A model generated the notes under the pieces. The model was given only the letters and a program-made list of their open reading frames with translations, was not told where the DNA came from and ran no database searches. The position numbers and the translations under genes are program-made. Source: Peribacillus alkalitolerans (GTDB lineage: Bacteria > Bacillota > Bacilli > Bacillales > DSM-1321). From it: a stretch of DNA of 64,000 bases. Where the stretch lies: NCBI RefSeq assembly GCF_010882125.1, contig NZ_JAAGVZ010000007.1:1-64000 (forward strand). The letters run 5' to 3'. Below are positions 9,665 through 19,556 of the stretch, one piece after another (the first letter of the stretch is position 1; every line of letters begins with the position of its first letter).

Positions 9665-10264
9665 TTAATCCTTATAATTATTAGATTGATCTTGCTGTTC
9701 TTTATCCAAAATACGTTTTTCGTTCTTATTCAGCGCTTTTTTAGGTTCTTCGGTCGCTTTATAAGGAACTGGTTCAACTAGGTCCCCTGGGATTTCAGGC
9801 ATTAATCGTCCTGCTATATCGGCTAGCTCATTCATGATACCTTGAATGGGCCTTCCATTTTCAATATCTTTTTGAACTTCATCTACTCTTGCTTTTGTGT
9901 CGGGGTCAGCAATGATGATTGCATTAGCTCCATATGGATCATGCTTAATTGCTTCGGCAACAGAGTATTTTATCGATCCGACTTGTGAACGCTCGATATC
10001 ACTATCTATATCTATACCTACAATGGCATATGGCCCAATAACTACCGCAGTTGCATCTCTTACATATGGTGTTCTTGAGGCTAAGGAAACCAATCGTTTT
10101 GAGATTTCCTTACCTGTTTTTGTATCGACGTTTTCAATGACTGAATTTTTTACATTCATTACCTTCTCTTCAGCTTTATTCTTTTCTTCCTGGGCATTTT
10201 CTTTATTCATCTGACATCCACCCAAAATCATAAGGGTGAGTAGGATCAATAATCGGTGTTTCAT
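9665..10264 (-). CDS. ylaJ: YhcN/YlaJ family sporulation lipoprotein
   Basis: 199-residue secreted lipoprotein: a basic start MKHR, hydrophobic core and lipobox ILGGC (lipidated Cys17). The mature part has a Lys/Glu-rich linker and the YhcN/YlaJ domain with VRDATAVVIGPYAIVGIDID. Family members are made during sporulation and associate with spore membranes or the cortex in B. subtilis. Divergent from ylaK with about 190 bp between the starts. Confidence 0.88.
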   Translation of the reverse strand: MKHRLLILLTLMILGGCQMNKENAQEEKNKAEEKVMNVKNSVIENVDTKTGKEISKRLVSLASRTPYVRDATAVVIGPYAIVGIDIDSDIERSQVGSIKYSVAEAIKHDPYGANAIIIADPDTKARVDEVQKDIENGRPIQGIMNELADIAGRLMPEIPGDLVEPVPYKATEEPKKALNKNEKRILDKEQQDQSNNYKD

Positions 10265-10452
10265 GGACGTTGGCCTCCTAATCCTTTAAAGCTTTTTCTA
10301 GTTAGTCTGCAATAGTTCTTCTATCTTTATGCAATGGAACATATATTTTAGCAACTGTCCTGTCCTACACATATTGTATGATTAGGATTCTCTATTACGC
10401 TTTAGCGTTTGGATTCGGACAAAAGAAGAACTTTTCGGCAGGGGGCGTCATA

Positions 10453-11781
10453 TTGGACAAAATTTATGTTTTGGATACGAATGTCTTATTGCAGGACCCA
10501 TATTCCATTTTTTCCTTTGGTGATGATGAAGTGGTCATTCCGGCGGTTGTATTAGAAGAAGTCGATTCTAAGAAGAGGTACATGGATGAGGTGGGTAGGA
10601 ATGCAAGACAGGTATCAAAGCTGATTGACAGTCTTCGTGAAACAGGAAGGCTACATGAAAAAATACCCCTTCATAACGGTGGAGTACTCCGAATTGAATT
10701 GAATCATCGTTCCTTTCATGAACTACAAGAAATATTTGTGGAAAAAACGAATGACAATCGAATATTAGCAGTTGCGAGAAATTTAGCTTTGGAAGAAGGA
10801 GCTAAGGCTGATGGAAGAAAAGTTGTGCTCGTAAGTAAGGATACACTGGTTCGGGTAAAAGCTGATGCAATAGGATTATTTGCAGAAGATTTCCTGAATG
10901 ACCGAGTCGTGGATATCGATCATATTTACAGTGGTTTCTTGGAATTATATTTACAAAAGGATATATTGGATAAGTTTTATGAAAAGCAAGAATTGCAAGT
11001 GTCGGAGATAACCAATCATCCGTTTTATCCTAATCAATTCCTGATTATGAAGGATGCATTAGGAGGTTCCGCTTCAGCACTTGGAAAAGTGGACTCAACA
11101 GGGAAAAAAGTGAAAAAGTTAGTCTTGAATTCTGAGCATATTTGGGGAATTAAATCCAGGAATGTCCAACAAACCATGGCTATGGAATTATTGCTCCGGA
11201 ATGATTTGCCGTTAGTTACACTTACAGGGAAGGCTGGAACAGGCAAAACTTTATTGGCATTGGCTGCGGGACTCATGCAGACAGAGGATTTAAGAATATA
11301 TAAGAAATTGTTGGTAGCAAGACCCATAGTACCAGTTGGTAAGGATATTGGGTACTTGCCTGGGGAAAAAGAAGAAAAGCTTAGACCATGGATGCAACCA
11401 ATTTTTGATAATCTAGAGTACCTATTTAATACCAAAAAACCTGGGGAGCTAGATGCAATCTTGGCTGGGATGGGTTCGATTGAAGTGGAAGCACTTACGT
11501 ATATAAGAGGTAGAAGTATCCCAGATCAATTTATTATCATTGACGAAGCGCAAAACCTGACCAAACATGAGGTTAAGACCATTTTAACCCGTGTCGGTGA
11601 AAGAAGTAAAATCGTCTTAATGGGTGACCCTGAACAAATTGACCATCCTTACTTAGACGAATATAACAATGGTTTGACATATGTTGTGGAGAAGTTCAAG
11701 GACCAAGCCATAGCAGGGCATGTCAAATTAGTAAAAGGAGAAAGATCTGGTTTGGCGCAGTTGGCTGCCAATATTCTTTAA
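10453..11781 (+). CDS. ylaK: PIN-PhoH ATPase YlaK
   Basis: Two-domain protein. Residues 1 to about 140 form a PIN nuclease-like domain with VLDTNVLLQDP, and the C-terminal half is a PhoH ATPase with Walker A GKAGTGKT and Walker B FIIIDEAQNLT. PIN-PhoH proteins are RNA-unwinding/cleaving enzymes in characterised cases. I chose the TTG at 10453, 7 nt after GGGGGC; this gives 442 residues, the length of B. subtilis YlaK. The frame is open to 10378, but that upstream part has no domain match. Confidence 0.9.
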   Translation: MDKIYVLDTNVLLQDPYSIFSFGDDEVVIPAVVLEEVDSKKRYMDEVGRNARQVSKLIDSLRETGRLHEKIPLHNGGVLRIELNHRSFHELQEIFVEKTNDNRILAVARNLALEEGAKADGRKVVLVSKDTLVRVKADAIGLFAEDFLNDRVVDIDHIYSGFLELYLQKDILDKFYEKQELQVSEITNHPFYPNQFLIMKDALGGSASALGKVDSTGKKVKKLVLNSEHIWGIKSRNVQQTMAMELLLRNDLPLVTLTGKAGTGKTLLALAAGLMQTEDLRIYKKLLVARPIVPVGKDIGYLPGEKEEKLRPWMQPIFDNLEYLFNTKKPGELDAILAGMGSIEVEALTYIRGRSIPDQFIIIDEAQNLTKHEVKTILTRVGERSKIVLMGDPEQIDHPYLDEYNNGLTYVVEKFKDQAIAGHVKLVKGERSGLAQLAANIL

Positions 11782-11786
11782 AAAAC

Positions 11787-11855
11787 AGGGTGACTCAAGG
11801 AATAAGTCAGTTTCCACGTAATCGAAGGTGGGGATGCCTTATGAGTCACCCTTTT
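11787..11855 (+). terminator. Long stem element after ylaK sharing its outer stem with 27791-27905
   Basis: AGGGTGACTCA-AGG pairs with CCT-TATGAGTCACCCT across a loop of about 40 nt, followed by TTTT. It probably ends the ylaK transcript. The same outer stem is found at 27791-27905. Confidence 0.65.
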
Positions 11856-11863
11856 GGCTTGTA

Positions 11864-12361
11864 TTATTCTACAATGAAAGCCCTTATATTTTTAATTGGC
11901 TGATCTATTTGGTTATCACGCTTGAAATAAAGATGTACTGGACCGTCTTCAGAAATTGGCTTACCATTAATGGAGAATAATAAGATAATCGATTCAGCTT
12001 CATCCATAGAGAGAGGAATCCTTGTGTCTTCGGTTTCAATGATTAATGATTTTGCCTTGATCGAAGGCTCTGAGTTTTTTAAAAATGGCAATAACTCAAT
12101 TGCAAAGGTGCCAGTTAAAAGTCGCTCTTTCTCGAATTTTTTTTCTGTTTTTAAGGTTGGAGGGAAAACTGCCCCTTCCATAATCTCTCGATCCCAATGT
12201 TTAGAAATGGCTTTAGTATACACTTCATCATCAGAAAGATTGCTTGAATCCTCTTTAAAGAATTCGTTCAAGTCTTTTTTCCTGTCATCAAAAATCCACA
12301 CACCAGGATCTAGGGTAATAGGGAATTTCACATTTCCCTTTATAAAAATAATATTTTCCAT
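11864..12361 (-). CDS. Unknown Bacillus protein with IKGNVKFPITLDPGVWIFDD opening
   Basis: 165-residue soluble acidic protein. The ATG at 12361 has AAGGAGAT 8 nt upstream; a longer in-frame start at 12391 is not supported by a ribosome site. I recall similar Bacillus proteins carrying a peptidyl-prolyl isomerase label, but no isomerase motif is visible, so I do not assign that function. It lies between ylaK and ylaN, where B. subtilis has other genes. Confidence 0.75.
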   Translation of the reverse strand: MENIIFIKGNVKFPITLDPGVWIFDDRKKDLNEFFKEDSSNLSDDEVYTKAISKHWDREIMEGAVFPPTLKTEKKFEKERLLTGTFAIELLPFLKNSEPSIKAKSLIIETEDTRIPLSMDEAESIILLFSINGKPISEDGPVHLYFKRDNQIDQPIKNIRAFIVE

Positions 12362-12605
12362 TATGTAATCTCCTTCAAAAACTATATCCATCCACTACCA
12401 TTCAGTATAGCTATATATAGCGCAATTCTTCAAATGTTTTTATCCCAAAATCAAAGTATAACAAACAAATTTGATTCATCGTGATTGCAAAAGTCATATT
12501 CCTACATTGATAAATAGCTTTAATATCTTGCAATTTTATAGTATTAAGGTTAAAATTTAAAAGATAGAATAGGCTAATCGCTCTGAAATGGGGGATTTAA
12601 TAGAA

Positions 12606-12887
12606 ATGACGTCGGAAATAATCGTAAATCATCGTGAACGAGCTTTTGCTTTATTAAAAGCAGATGCTGATAAAATACTTAAGCTTATTAAAGTTCAAAT
12701 GGACAATCTTACTATGCCTCAATGCCCTCTTTATGAAGAGGTTCTAGATACCCAAATGTTCGGATTATCCAGGGAAATTGATTTTGCTGTACGATTAGGA
12801 TTAGTATTTGAAGAGGAAGGGAAATCCCTTTTAGAACAGCTTGAGAGAGAATTATCCGCTCTGCACGAAGCGTCTATGAAAAAATAA
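12606..12887 (+). CDS. ylaN: YlaN, iron-homeostasis partner of Fur (DUF1507)
   Basis: 93-residue helical protein, exactly the B. subtilis YlaN length when started at the ATG at 12606, which has GGGGGA 10 nt upstream. B. subtilis YlaN is essential under iron limitation, binds iron and relieves Fur repression. The sequence ([30 protein letters not shown]) matches throughout. Located just upstream of ftsW as in B. subtilis, but separated from it by a terminator. Confidence 0.93.
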   Translation: MTSEIIVNHRERAFALLKADADKILKLIKVQMDNLTMPQCPLYEEVLDTQMFGLSREIDFAVRLGLVFEEEGKSLLEQLERELSALHEASMKK

Positions 12888-12897
12888 AAGCTTTGCG

Positions 12898-12936
12898 AGA
12901 ACTCAAACAATCTTAGGATTCGTTTGAGTTTTTTTA
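12898..12936 (+). terminator. Terminator after ylaN
   Basis: AACTCAAAC / GTTTGAGTT stem followed by seven or more T residues, 10 bp past the ylaN stop. Confidence 0.88.
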
Positions 12937-12984
12937 CAATCCAAACCATAATTATATAAACTGTTATTTGGTATAGTAAATTAA

Positions 12985-13012
12985 TTGCTTTCAACCCTAA
13001 AAGTGATATACT
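12985..13012 (+). promoter_or_regulatory. Candidate sigma-A promoter of ftsW
   Basis: TTGCTT and TATACT are separated by 16 bp, about 40 bp before the ftsW ATG and after the ylaN terminator. A second TATACT follows at about 13027. Position and consensus fit; not tested. Confidence 0.5.
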
Positions 13013-13053
13013 AATTATAAATAAGTTATACTAATTGAATGTGATGTGAAATT

Positions 13054-14268
13054 ATGCTAAAAAGAATTTTAAAATCCTATGATTATACATTGATCGTATT
13101 TATAGTCCTTTTAAGTTTATTTGGTCTAGTAATGATATACAGTGCGAGTATGGTAAATGGACCTATGAGGCATGATGTGCCTAGTGATTTTTTCTATCAA
13201 AAACAAAAAATTAATTTACTGTTAGCATTCATCGCCTTTTTAGTAGCTGCAATTTTACCTTACAAAATCTATCAATTTAAAAAAGTATTAATGTTGATTT
13301 TTGTTGGTTCAATCTTAATTTTGCTAACTTTATTTGTTTTTGGCCATGTAGCAGGAAATGCAAAAAGTTGGCTTAATCTAGGGGCAAGAAATTTCCAACC
13401 TGCCGAATTTATCAAAATAGGTGTCATTATCTATATGTCTGCAATATATGCAAAAAAGCAGGAATACATAAATCAATTTGATAGAGGTGTAGTACCTCCT
13501 ATTATTTTCCTAGTAATCATCTGTTTACTTATTGCTGCACAGCCTGATTTCGGAACTGCTTTTATCATATTTTTAATTGCAGCTACAATTATTATGTGTT
13601 CAGGAATCAATCTAAAAACAATGTCAAAGCTTTTAGCAATTGGTTTATTCTTTGCAGTGTTGCTATCACCTTTTATCTTTTTCCTAAAGGATGATATTTT
13701 TTCAGAAAATCGAATGGGACGTATATATTCTTTCTTAGATCCATTCAAGTATGAACAAAAGCAGGGCTATCAACTTGTTAATTCATATATTGCTATAGGA
13801 TCTGGTGGTTTGAAAGGTGTCGGTTTAGGGGAAAGTGTACAAAAATATGGGTATTTACCTGAACCACATACGGATTTCATAATGGCAGTCATATCTGAAG
13901 AACTTGGTGCAGTTGGTGTCATTTTTGTCATTGGGAGTTTGGCTTTAATTGTCATCAAAGGATATTTTGTCGCTAAGAAATGTAGGGACCCGTTTGGAAG
14001 CCTATTAGCTATTGGTATATCTAGTATGATTGGGATACAATCCTGTATTAATCTTGGAGGTATGTCGGGCTCCATTCCTCTTACAGGTGTTACTTTGCCT
14101 TTTATTAGTTATGGTGGTTCATCTATTTTACTCTTAGGAATAGCTGCTGGAATTCTTGTGAATGTATCCATGTTCACAAATTATGAAAATAAATATAAAT
14201 TTAAAGATCATGAGAAACAGGTAGAAGTAAAGAAGAAATTCCCGTTCAAGGTCTTCTCTTCTTCTTAA
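13054..14268 (+). CDS. ftsW: Septal peptidoglycan glycosyltransferase FtsW
   Basis: SEDS-family polymerase that works with the class B PBP2B at the division septum. The protein is about 404 residues with ten predicted membrane segments. Visible SEDS features: LVMIYSAS in the first helix, the AKSWLNLGARNFQPAEFIK segment, QPDFGTAFI, GLGESVQKYGYLPEPHTDFI and the C-terminal PLTGVTLPFISYGGSS signature. The ribosome site is weak (GTGATG). It sits directly before pycA as in B. subtilis. Confidence 0.93.
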   Translation: MLKRILKSYDYTLIVFIVLLSLFGLVMIYSASMVNGPMRHDVPSDFFYQKQKINLLLAFIAFLVAAILPYKIYQFKKVLMLIFVGSILILLTLFVFGHVAGNAKSWLNLGARNFQPAEFIKIGVIIYMSAIYAKKQEYINQFDRGVVPPIIFLVIICLLIAAQPDFGTAFIIFLIAATIIMCSGINLKTMSKLLAIGLFFAVLLSPFIFFLKDDIFSENRMGRIYSFLDPFKYEQKQGYQLVNSYIAIGSGGLKGVGLGESVQKYGYLPEPHTDFIMAVISEELGAVGVIFVIGSLALIVIKGYFVAKKCRDPFGSLLAIGISSMIGIQSCINLGGMSGSIPLTGVTLPFISYGGSSILLLGIAAGILVNVSMFTNYENKYKFKDHEKQVEVKKKFPFKVFSSS

Positions 14269-14416
14269 ATACAAATGCGATTCTGATTGTGGATTTACAG
14301 TCAGAATTTACCCTTTAGTGTCTGAATTTTCGTATTATTTTCGCTAGTTTCTCCATCGTAAAATTCAATGGAGTTACATAAATTACACACAATAAACTTA
14401 CAAAGAGGTGTAGAAG

Positions 14417-17400
14417 TTGGAGAGACGAATTAGAAAAGTTCTTGCAGCAAATCGTGGGGAAATTGCAATCCGCGTATTTCGAGCTTGTACTGAACTAGAA
14501 ATCCGAACTGTTGCGATTTATTCGAAAGAGGACTCAGGGTCCTATCATCGATTTAAGGCTGACGAGGCCTATTTAGTTGGTGAAGGCAAGAAGCCAATTG
14601 ATGCATATTTAGATATTGAAGGGATTATTGAAATCGCGAAAACCAGTGGAGTTGATGCAATCCATCCTGGATATGGGTTCCTATCAGAAAACATTCATTT
14701 TGCAAGAAGATGTGAAGAAGAGGGGATTATTTTTATTGGACCTCAATCTAAACATCTAGATATGTTTGGAGACAAGGTCAAAGCTAGGATTCAAGCTGAA
14801 CTAGCAGATATTCCTGTTATTCCAGGAAGTGATGGTCCTATCAGTGGTTTAGAAGACGTTGTGAAATTTGGGAAAAATCATGGTTTCCCAATCATCATCA
14901 AAGCCTCACTTGGTGGTGGCGGACGAGGCATGAGAATTGTAGGGAATCTAGAAGAAGTGAAGGAAGCCTACGAGCGTGCTAAATCGGAAGCTAAAGCGGC
15001 ATTTGGTAACGATGAAGTTTATGTAGAAAAATTCATCCAGAAGCCTAAACATATTGAAGTGCAAATTTTAGGGGACAATCATGGTAACATTGTTCATTTG
15101 TTCGAACGTGATTGTTCAGTCCAAAGAAGGCATCAAAAAGTGGTGGAGATCGCACCATCTGTCTCTCTTTCTGAAGATTTGAGAAGTCGGATCTGTGATG
15201 CTGCAGTTAAATTAATGAAGAATGTTGATTACTTAAATGCCGGAACCGTTGAATTCCTTGTCTCAGGTGAAGAATTCTACTTTATTGAAGTAAACCCTCG
15301 AGTACAAGTAGAGCATACGATTACAGAAATGATTACTGGGATTGATATTGTACAATCACAAATTTTAATTGCAGAAGGGTTTGGATTACATAGTAATGAA
15401 GTAGGGATTCCAAAACAAGAGGAAATTAAAACTCATGGTTTTGCCATTCAATCTCGTGTAACGACTGAAGATCCACTGAATAATTTCATGCCTGATACCG
15501 GAAAAATAATGGCTTATCGTTCTGGAGGTGGATTTGGAGTTCGTCTTGATGCAGGGAATGGTTATCAAGGAGCTATCATTACACCGTATTATGATTCATT
15601 GTTAGTGAAACTCTCTACATGGGCTCTAACTTTTGATCAAGCAGCAAGAAAGATGGTCCGGAATTTAAAGGAATTCAGGATAAGAGGCATCAAGACAAAT
15701 ATCGCTTTCTTAGAAAATGTCATTCTTCATGAGAAGTTTAGAAATGGAGAGTACGATACTTCCTTTATTGATACTACCCCTGAATTATTTATATTTCCTA
15801 TTAGAAAAGACCGTGGAACAAAAATGCTTTCCTATATTGGAAATGTTACTGTAAATGGATTCCCGGGAGTGGAAAAACGTAAGAAGCCTGTGTTTGAAAA
15901 ACCAAGGATTCCAACAGTTCATGATGGGGAATTTCAGGAGGGCACTAAGCAGATTTTAGATCGTGATGGTGTGGATGGATTAGTCCGATGGATAAAGGAA
16001 CAGAAAGAAGTATTGTTGACAGATACGACATTCAGGGACGCGCACCAATCACTCCTAGCCACTAGGGTAAGAACAAATGATTTATTACATATTGCTGAAC
16101 CTACTGCTAAACTGTTACCAAATCTATTTTCATCAGAAATGTGGGGTGGAGCGACGTTTGATGTTGCTTACCGTTTCTTAAAGGAAGATCCTTGGGATCG
16201 TTTATTATCCTTAAGAGAAAAAATGCCTAACGTCTTGTTCCAAATGCTGTTTAGAGGATCTAATGCAGTCGGTTATAAAAATTATCCAGATAATGTGATT
16301 CGTGAGTTTGTAAAACTATCCGCACATGCGGGGATTGATGTATTCAGGATTTTTGATAGCTTGAACTGGATAAAAGGGATGGAAACTGCGATTGAAGCGG
16401 TTAGGGATAATGGGAAAGTAGCTGAAGCCGCCATTTGTTATACCGGAGATATCAATGATCCAACGAGAACTAAATATAACCTTGCCTATTATAAGAATCT
16501 TGCAAAAGAATTAGAGGCACAAGGAGCGCATATCCTTGCAATCAAGGATATGGCTGGACTATTAAAGCCTGCAGCTGCCTATAGACTGATTTCTGAGTTG
16601 AAGGATACAGTATCATTACCAATCCACTTGCACACTCACGATACGAGTGGAAACGGAATTTTGACTTATTCAAAAGCGATAGATGCTGGAGTCGATATAG
16701 TAGATACTTCTTTAAGCACGATGGCGGGATTGACTTCTCAACCAAGTGCAAACACGCTATATTACGCGTTAGAAGGTTCAGAACGAAAACCAAATATAGA
16801 TATTAAATCTCTCGAACAACTGTCGTACTACTGGGAAGACGTAAGAAAATATTATTCCGACTTCGAAAGTGGTATGGTCGCACCTCATACAGAGGTTTAC
16901 GAGCATGAAATGCCAGGAGGCCAGTACTCTAATCTCCAACAACAAGCAAAAGGTGTTGGGTTAGGGGAGCGTTGGGAAGAAGTCAAAGATATGTACCGAA
17001 GAGTGAATCTTATGTTCGGAGATATTGTCAAAGTAACTCCATCTTCAAAAGTTGTGGGAGATATGGCTCTATTCATGGTACAGAATAACCTTGATGAACA
17101 AAGTGTGCTGGAAAAGGGGGAATACATCGATTTCCCTGATTCAGTGGTTGAGCTTTTCGAAGGTTATTTAGGCCAACCGACAGGCGGCTTCCCGAAAGAA
17201 CTACAAAAAGTGATTCTTAAGGAAAAAGAACCAATCACTGTTCGGCCAGGTGAACTACTTGAGGATGTGGATTTTGAAAGTCTTAAAGAAGAACTTTTCA
17301 GAGAAATCGGCAGAGAAATTACTGATTTTGATGCAATGGCTTATGCTCTTTATCCAAAGGTATTTTTAGATTATATAAAGACTTTAGATCAATTTGAGGA

Positions 17401-17857
17401 CATGTCTACTCTTGATACCCCTACGTTTGTGTTTGGGATGAGATTAGGAGAGGAAATTGAAGTTGAGATTGAAACTGGTAAGACTTTAATTGTTAAGTTA
17501 GTTTCGATTGGGCAGTCTCAGCCTGATGGGACTAGGGTTCTCTATTTTGAATTAAATGGACAACAACGTGAAGTAATAATAAAAGATGAGAGCATTAAAT
17601 CAAGCATTGCTTCAAAAGTAAAGGCAGATCATAAAGACGAGAGTCACATCGGAGCGACAATGCCTGGTACCGTAATTAAAGTATTGGTTGAAAAAGGGGA
17701 AAAAGTGAAAAAAGGTGACCATCTCTTAATTACTGAGGCAATGAAAATGGAAACAACCGTTCAAGCACCGTTTACAGGAATCATAAAATCGGTTCATGTA
17801 TCCAACGGAGAGGGGATTAATACCGGAGATTTACTATTAGAAATAGTCAAAGGATAA
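14417..17857 (+). CDS. pycA: Pyruvate carboxylase
   Basis: Biotin-dependent anaplerotic enzyme that carboxylates pyruvate to oxaloacetate. The order is biotin carboxylase (residues 1 to about 455, with ATP-grasp KASLGGGGRGMRIV and EVNPRVQVEHT), carboxyltransferase TIM barrel (about 530-800, DTTFRDAHQSLLATR), the allosteric/tetramerisation linker and a C-terminal biotinyl domain with EAMKM, where Lys1110 carries biotin. 1146 residues is full length for a single-chain PycA. It starts with TTG at 14417 behind GAGGTG. It is monocistronic, ending at a strong terminator shared with ctaA. Confidence 0.98.
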   Translation: MERRIRKVLAANRGEIAIRVFRACTELEIRTVAIYSKEDSGSYHRFKADEAYLVGEGKKPIDAYLDIEGIIEIAKTSGVDAIHPGYGFLSENIHFARRCEEEGIIFIGPQSKHLDMFGDKVKARIQAELADIPVIPGSDGPISGLEDVVKFGKNHGFPIIIKASLGGGGRGMRIVGNLEEVKEAYERAKSEAKAAFGNDEVYVEKFIQKPKHIEVQILGDNHGNIVHLFERDCSVQRRHQKVVEIAPSVSLSEDLRSRICDAAVKLMKNVDYLNAGTVEFLVSGEEFYFIEVNPRVQVEHTITEMITGIDIVQSQILIAEGFGLHSNEVGIPKQEEIKTHGFAIQSRVTTEDPLNNFMPDTGKIMAYRSGGGFGVRLDAGNGYQGAIITPYYDSLLVKLSTWALTFDQAARKMVRNLKEFRIRGIKTNIAFLENVILHEKFRNGEYDTSFIDTTPELFIFPIRKDRGTKMLSYIGNVTVNGFPGVEKRKKPVFEKPRIPTVHDGEFQEGTKQILDRDGVDGLVRWIKEQKEVLLTDTTFRDAHQSLLATRVRTNDLLHIAEPTAKLLPNLFSSEMWGGATFDVAYRFLKEDPWDRLLSLREKMPNVLFQMLFRGSNAVGYKNYPDNVIREFVKLSAHAGIDVFRIFDSLNWIKGMETAIEAVRDNGKVAEAAICYTGDINDPTRTKYNLAYYKNLAKELEAQGAHILAIKDMAGLLKPAAAYRLISELKDTVSLPIHLHTHDTSGNGILTYSKAIDAGVDIVDTSLSTMAGLTSQPSANTLYYALEGSERKPNIDIKSLEQLSYYWEDVRKYYSDFESGMVAPHTEVYEHEMPGGQYSNLQQQAKGVGLGERWEEVKDMYRRVNLMFGDIVKVTPSSKVVGDMALFMVQNNLDEQSVLEKGEYIDFPDSVVELFEGYLGQPTGGFPKELQKVILKEKEPITVRPGELLEDVDFESLKEELFREIGREITDFDAMAYALYPKVFLDYIKTLDQFEDMSTLDTPTFVFGMRLGEEIEVEIETGKTLIVKLVSIGQSQPDGTRVLYFELNGQQREVIIKDESIKSSIASKVKADHKDESHIGATMPGTVIKVLVEKGEKVKKGDHLLITEAMKMETTVQAPFTGIIKSVHVSNGEGINTGDLLLEIVKG

Positions 17858-17899
17858 AAAAAGGATAGAGTGGAATTCAACCCACTCTATCCTTTTTTA
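17856..17899. terminator. Bidirectional terminator between pycA and ctaA
   Basis: AAAAAAGGATAGAGTGG pairs with CCCACTCTATCCTTTTTT over a 7-nt loop. A/T runs on both sides serve the convergent pycA and ctaA genes. Confidence 0.93.
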
Positions 17900-18844
17900 T
17901 ATGGTTATGTTTTTGTCATTTGACTCTTTTTCTTGTATGGCCGCATTTTTACTGCTTCGAGTAGTTAGTAACAGTAAATAACTTAAAACACCGAAGAAAA
18001 GGGAAATGAATAGTGCATGGGAAAGAGCGATATACAAGTTTAAGCGACTGACGATGATTAAACCTCCAGCGATAACTTGTAGGCTTACTAGAATAAAAGA
18101 AATGATCCAACCCCAATACACGACCTTTTGATGTTTATAATGCTTCAGCAAACCGAAAACAATATATGCTACCCAAACGAAAACCAAACCAGCAACAAAA
18201 CGATGACCCATTTGAACCCATTCATACAGATTAGCTGGTAGTGCGAATTCTCCATTCACACACATTGGCCAGTCTTTACATACCAAACTAGAATTTGTAT
18301 GTCTTACTAATGCACCCGTATACACAACTGCATAAGTGTAAAGTAATAGTCCGACGATATGGAAGCTCATTTTTTTATCGATGACAACTTTTTCTGCTTT
18401 GAACTTTTTATCGACCTCAAATATTAGTAGTGTAAGCAAGAAAACTGAAGCGAATGAAATTAAAGATATACCGAAGTGCAAGGCAAGTACAAAATCAGAT
18501 TGGCCCCATTTTACAGCTGCCGCTCCAATTAATGCCTGCAAAAGCAAGAAAAAGAATGATAAAAACGAAAGGAATTTTGTTTCTCTAATATGGCCAATTC
18601 GTTTCCAAGACCAAATAGATAAAATTAAAACCATAAAACCGACTGTGCCTGATACCAACCTGTGGGCAAGTTCGATTACTAATTCAATCGTAATATCACT
18701 GGGTACTAGCTGACCATGACATAAAGGCCAAGAGTCTCCACACCCTGCTCCAGACTCTGTTTTTGTAACAAGTGCTCCTCCTAGGAGTATGAGAAGCATG
18801 CCTATTGTAGTTAATACGGCAAACCATTTTAAAGGTTTGGACAT
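17897..18844 (-). CDS. ctaA: Heme A synthase
   Basis: Membrane enzyme that oxidises the C8 methyl of heme O to make heme A. 315 residues with eight predicted helices. The conserved extracellular cysteine pair C35/C42 ([13 protein letters not shown]), the following ELAHR motif (Glu58, His61) and a second pair in [12 protein letters not shown] are present, as in B. subtilis CtaA. It is transcribed divergently from ctaB, as in B. subtilis, across an unusually long 700-bp spacer. Confidence 0.96.
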   Translation of the reverse strand: MSKPLKWFAVLTTIGMLLILLGGALVTKTESGAGCGDSWPLCHGQLVPSDITIELVIELAHRLVSGTVGFMVLILSIWSWKRIGHIRETKFLSFLSFFFLLLQALIGAAAVKWGQSDFVLALHFGISLISFASVFLLTLLIFEVDKKFKAEKVVIDKKMSFHIVGLLLYTYAVVYTGALVRHTNSSLVCKDWPMCVNGEFALPANLYEWVQMGHRFVAGLVFVWVAYIVFGLLKHYKHQKVVYWGWIISFILVSLQVIAGGLIIVSRLNLYIALSHALFISLFFGVLSYLLLLTTRSSKNAAIQEKESNDKNITI

Positions 18845-19556
18845 GCGTTTTTCACCTTCTTAATGAATAAAGTAGAACGAACATGAAAACAATCTTAAAA
18901 TAATAGAAGTACTAAATTACTATAATTTTGTTCAAGAAGTATCATAATAAAAAACAGATCGGTCAATCAATCGATTGAGAGTTACACAAATAGGGTTAGT
19001 ATGTGTGTCAGATACCGCGCACACCTTATCGATGTTACACAAACCGATACATTTTTACAAGGATTTTAGTGAGGAAAAATTTATTGTATTATAATAGGGA
19101 AAACTGTTGAAACTTAGCCGATAATTTGTTAGAAATAGTATGGAGTCATCATATAATTTCCCAGGAATAGCAAGAGATTAATGAATTCAACAAGCTTTGC
19201 CCATTAATCGTTCATTTACATACACTATATTTTTTATTGTGAAATCACAACTTATAAGTGAGAAATTGGATATATTAAGCTCGTTATGAGTCACAAATTG
19301 GACATAAAATTTCCAAAAATATTTCACAAAAAACCTAATAAATATGATTTAATAGACAACATGAAGAAATGTAAATGAAATTATATTAGGCTAATATCTT
19401 TAAATGAATAAGTTAATCTTACTATTAACTGATTATTGTCATTTATTAGTTTTTGCTTCCTTGAATTCAAATATAGAAAAGTATTCAATAATGTTTTATA
19501 GTTAAGAAATGGGTACTTTTTTATAAGTAGTGGAATCTGTTAGAGGGGGAAAGTAT
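18845..19556. promoter_or_regulatory. ctaA-ctaB divergent control region with candidate ResD sites
   Basis: About 700 bp of A/T-rich DNA with no convincing gene. Three sequences resemble the ResD-type element TTTGTGAAT or its complement: 19235-19250 (a TTGTGAAATCACAA dyad), 19288-19299 (GAGTCACAAATT) and 19321-19333 (ATTTCACAAAAAA). In B. subtilis both ctaA and ctaB are under ResD control, so the placement is sensible. No good catabolite (cre) site was found by eye. The sites are inferred only. Confidence 0.4.

Noticed and set aside
10378-10452. Longer N-terminus for ylaK
   Set aside because: The 25 extra residues lack a ribosome site and would precede the PIN domain start; TTG at 10453 is well supported.
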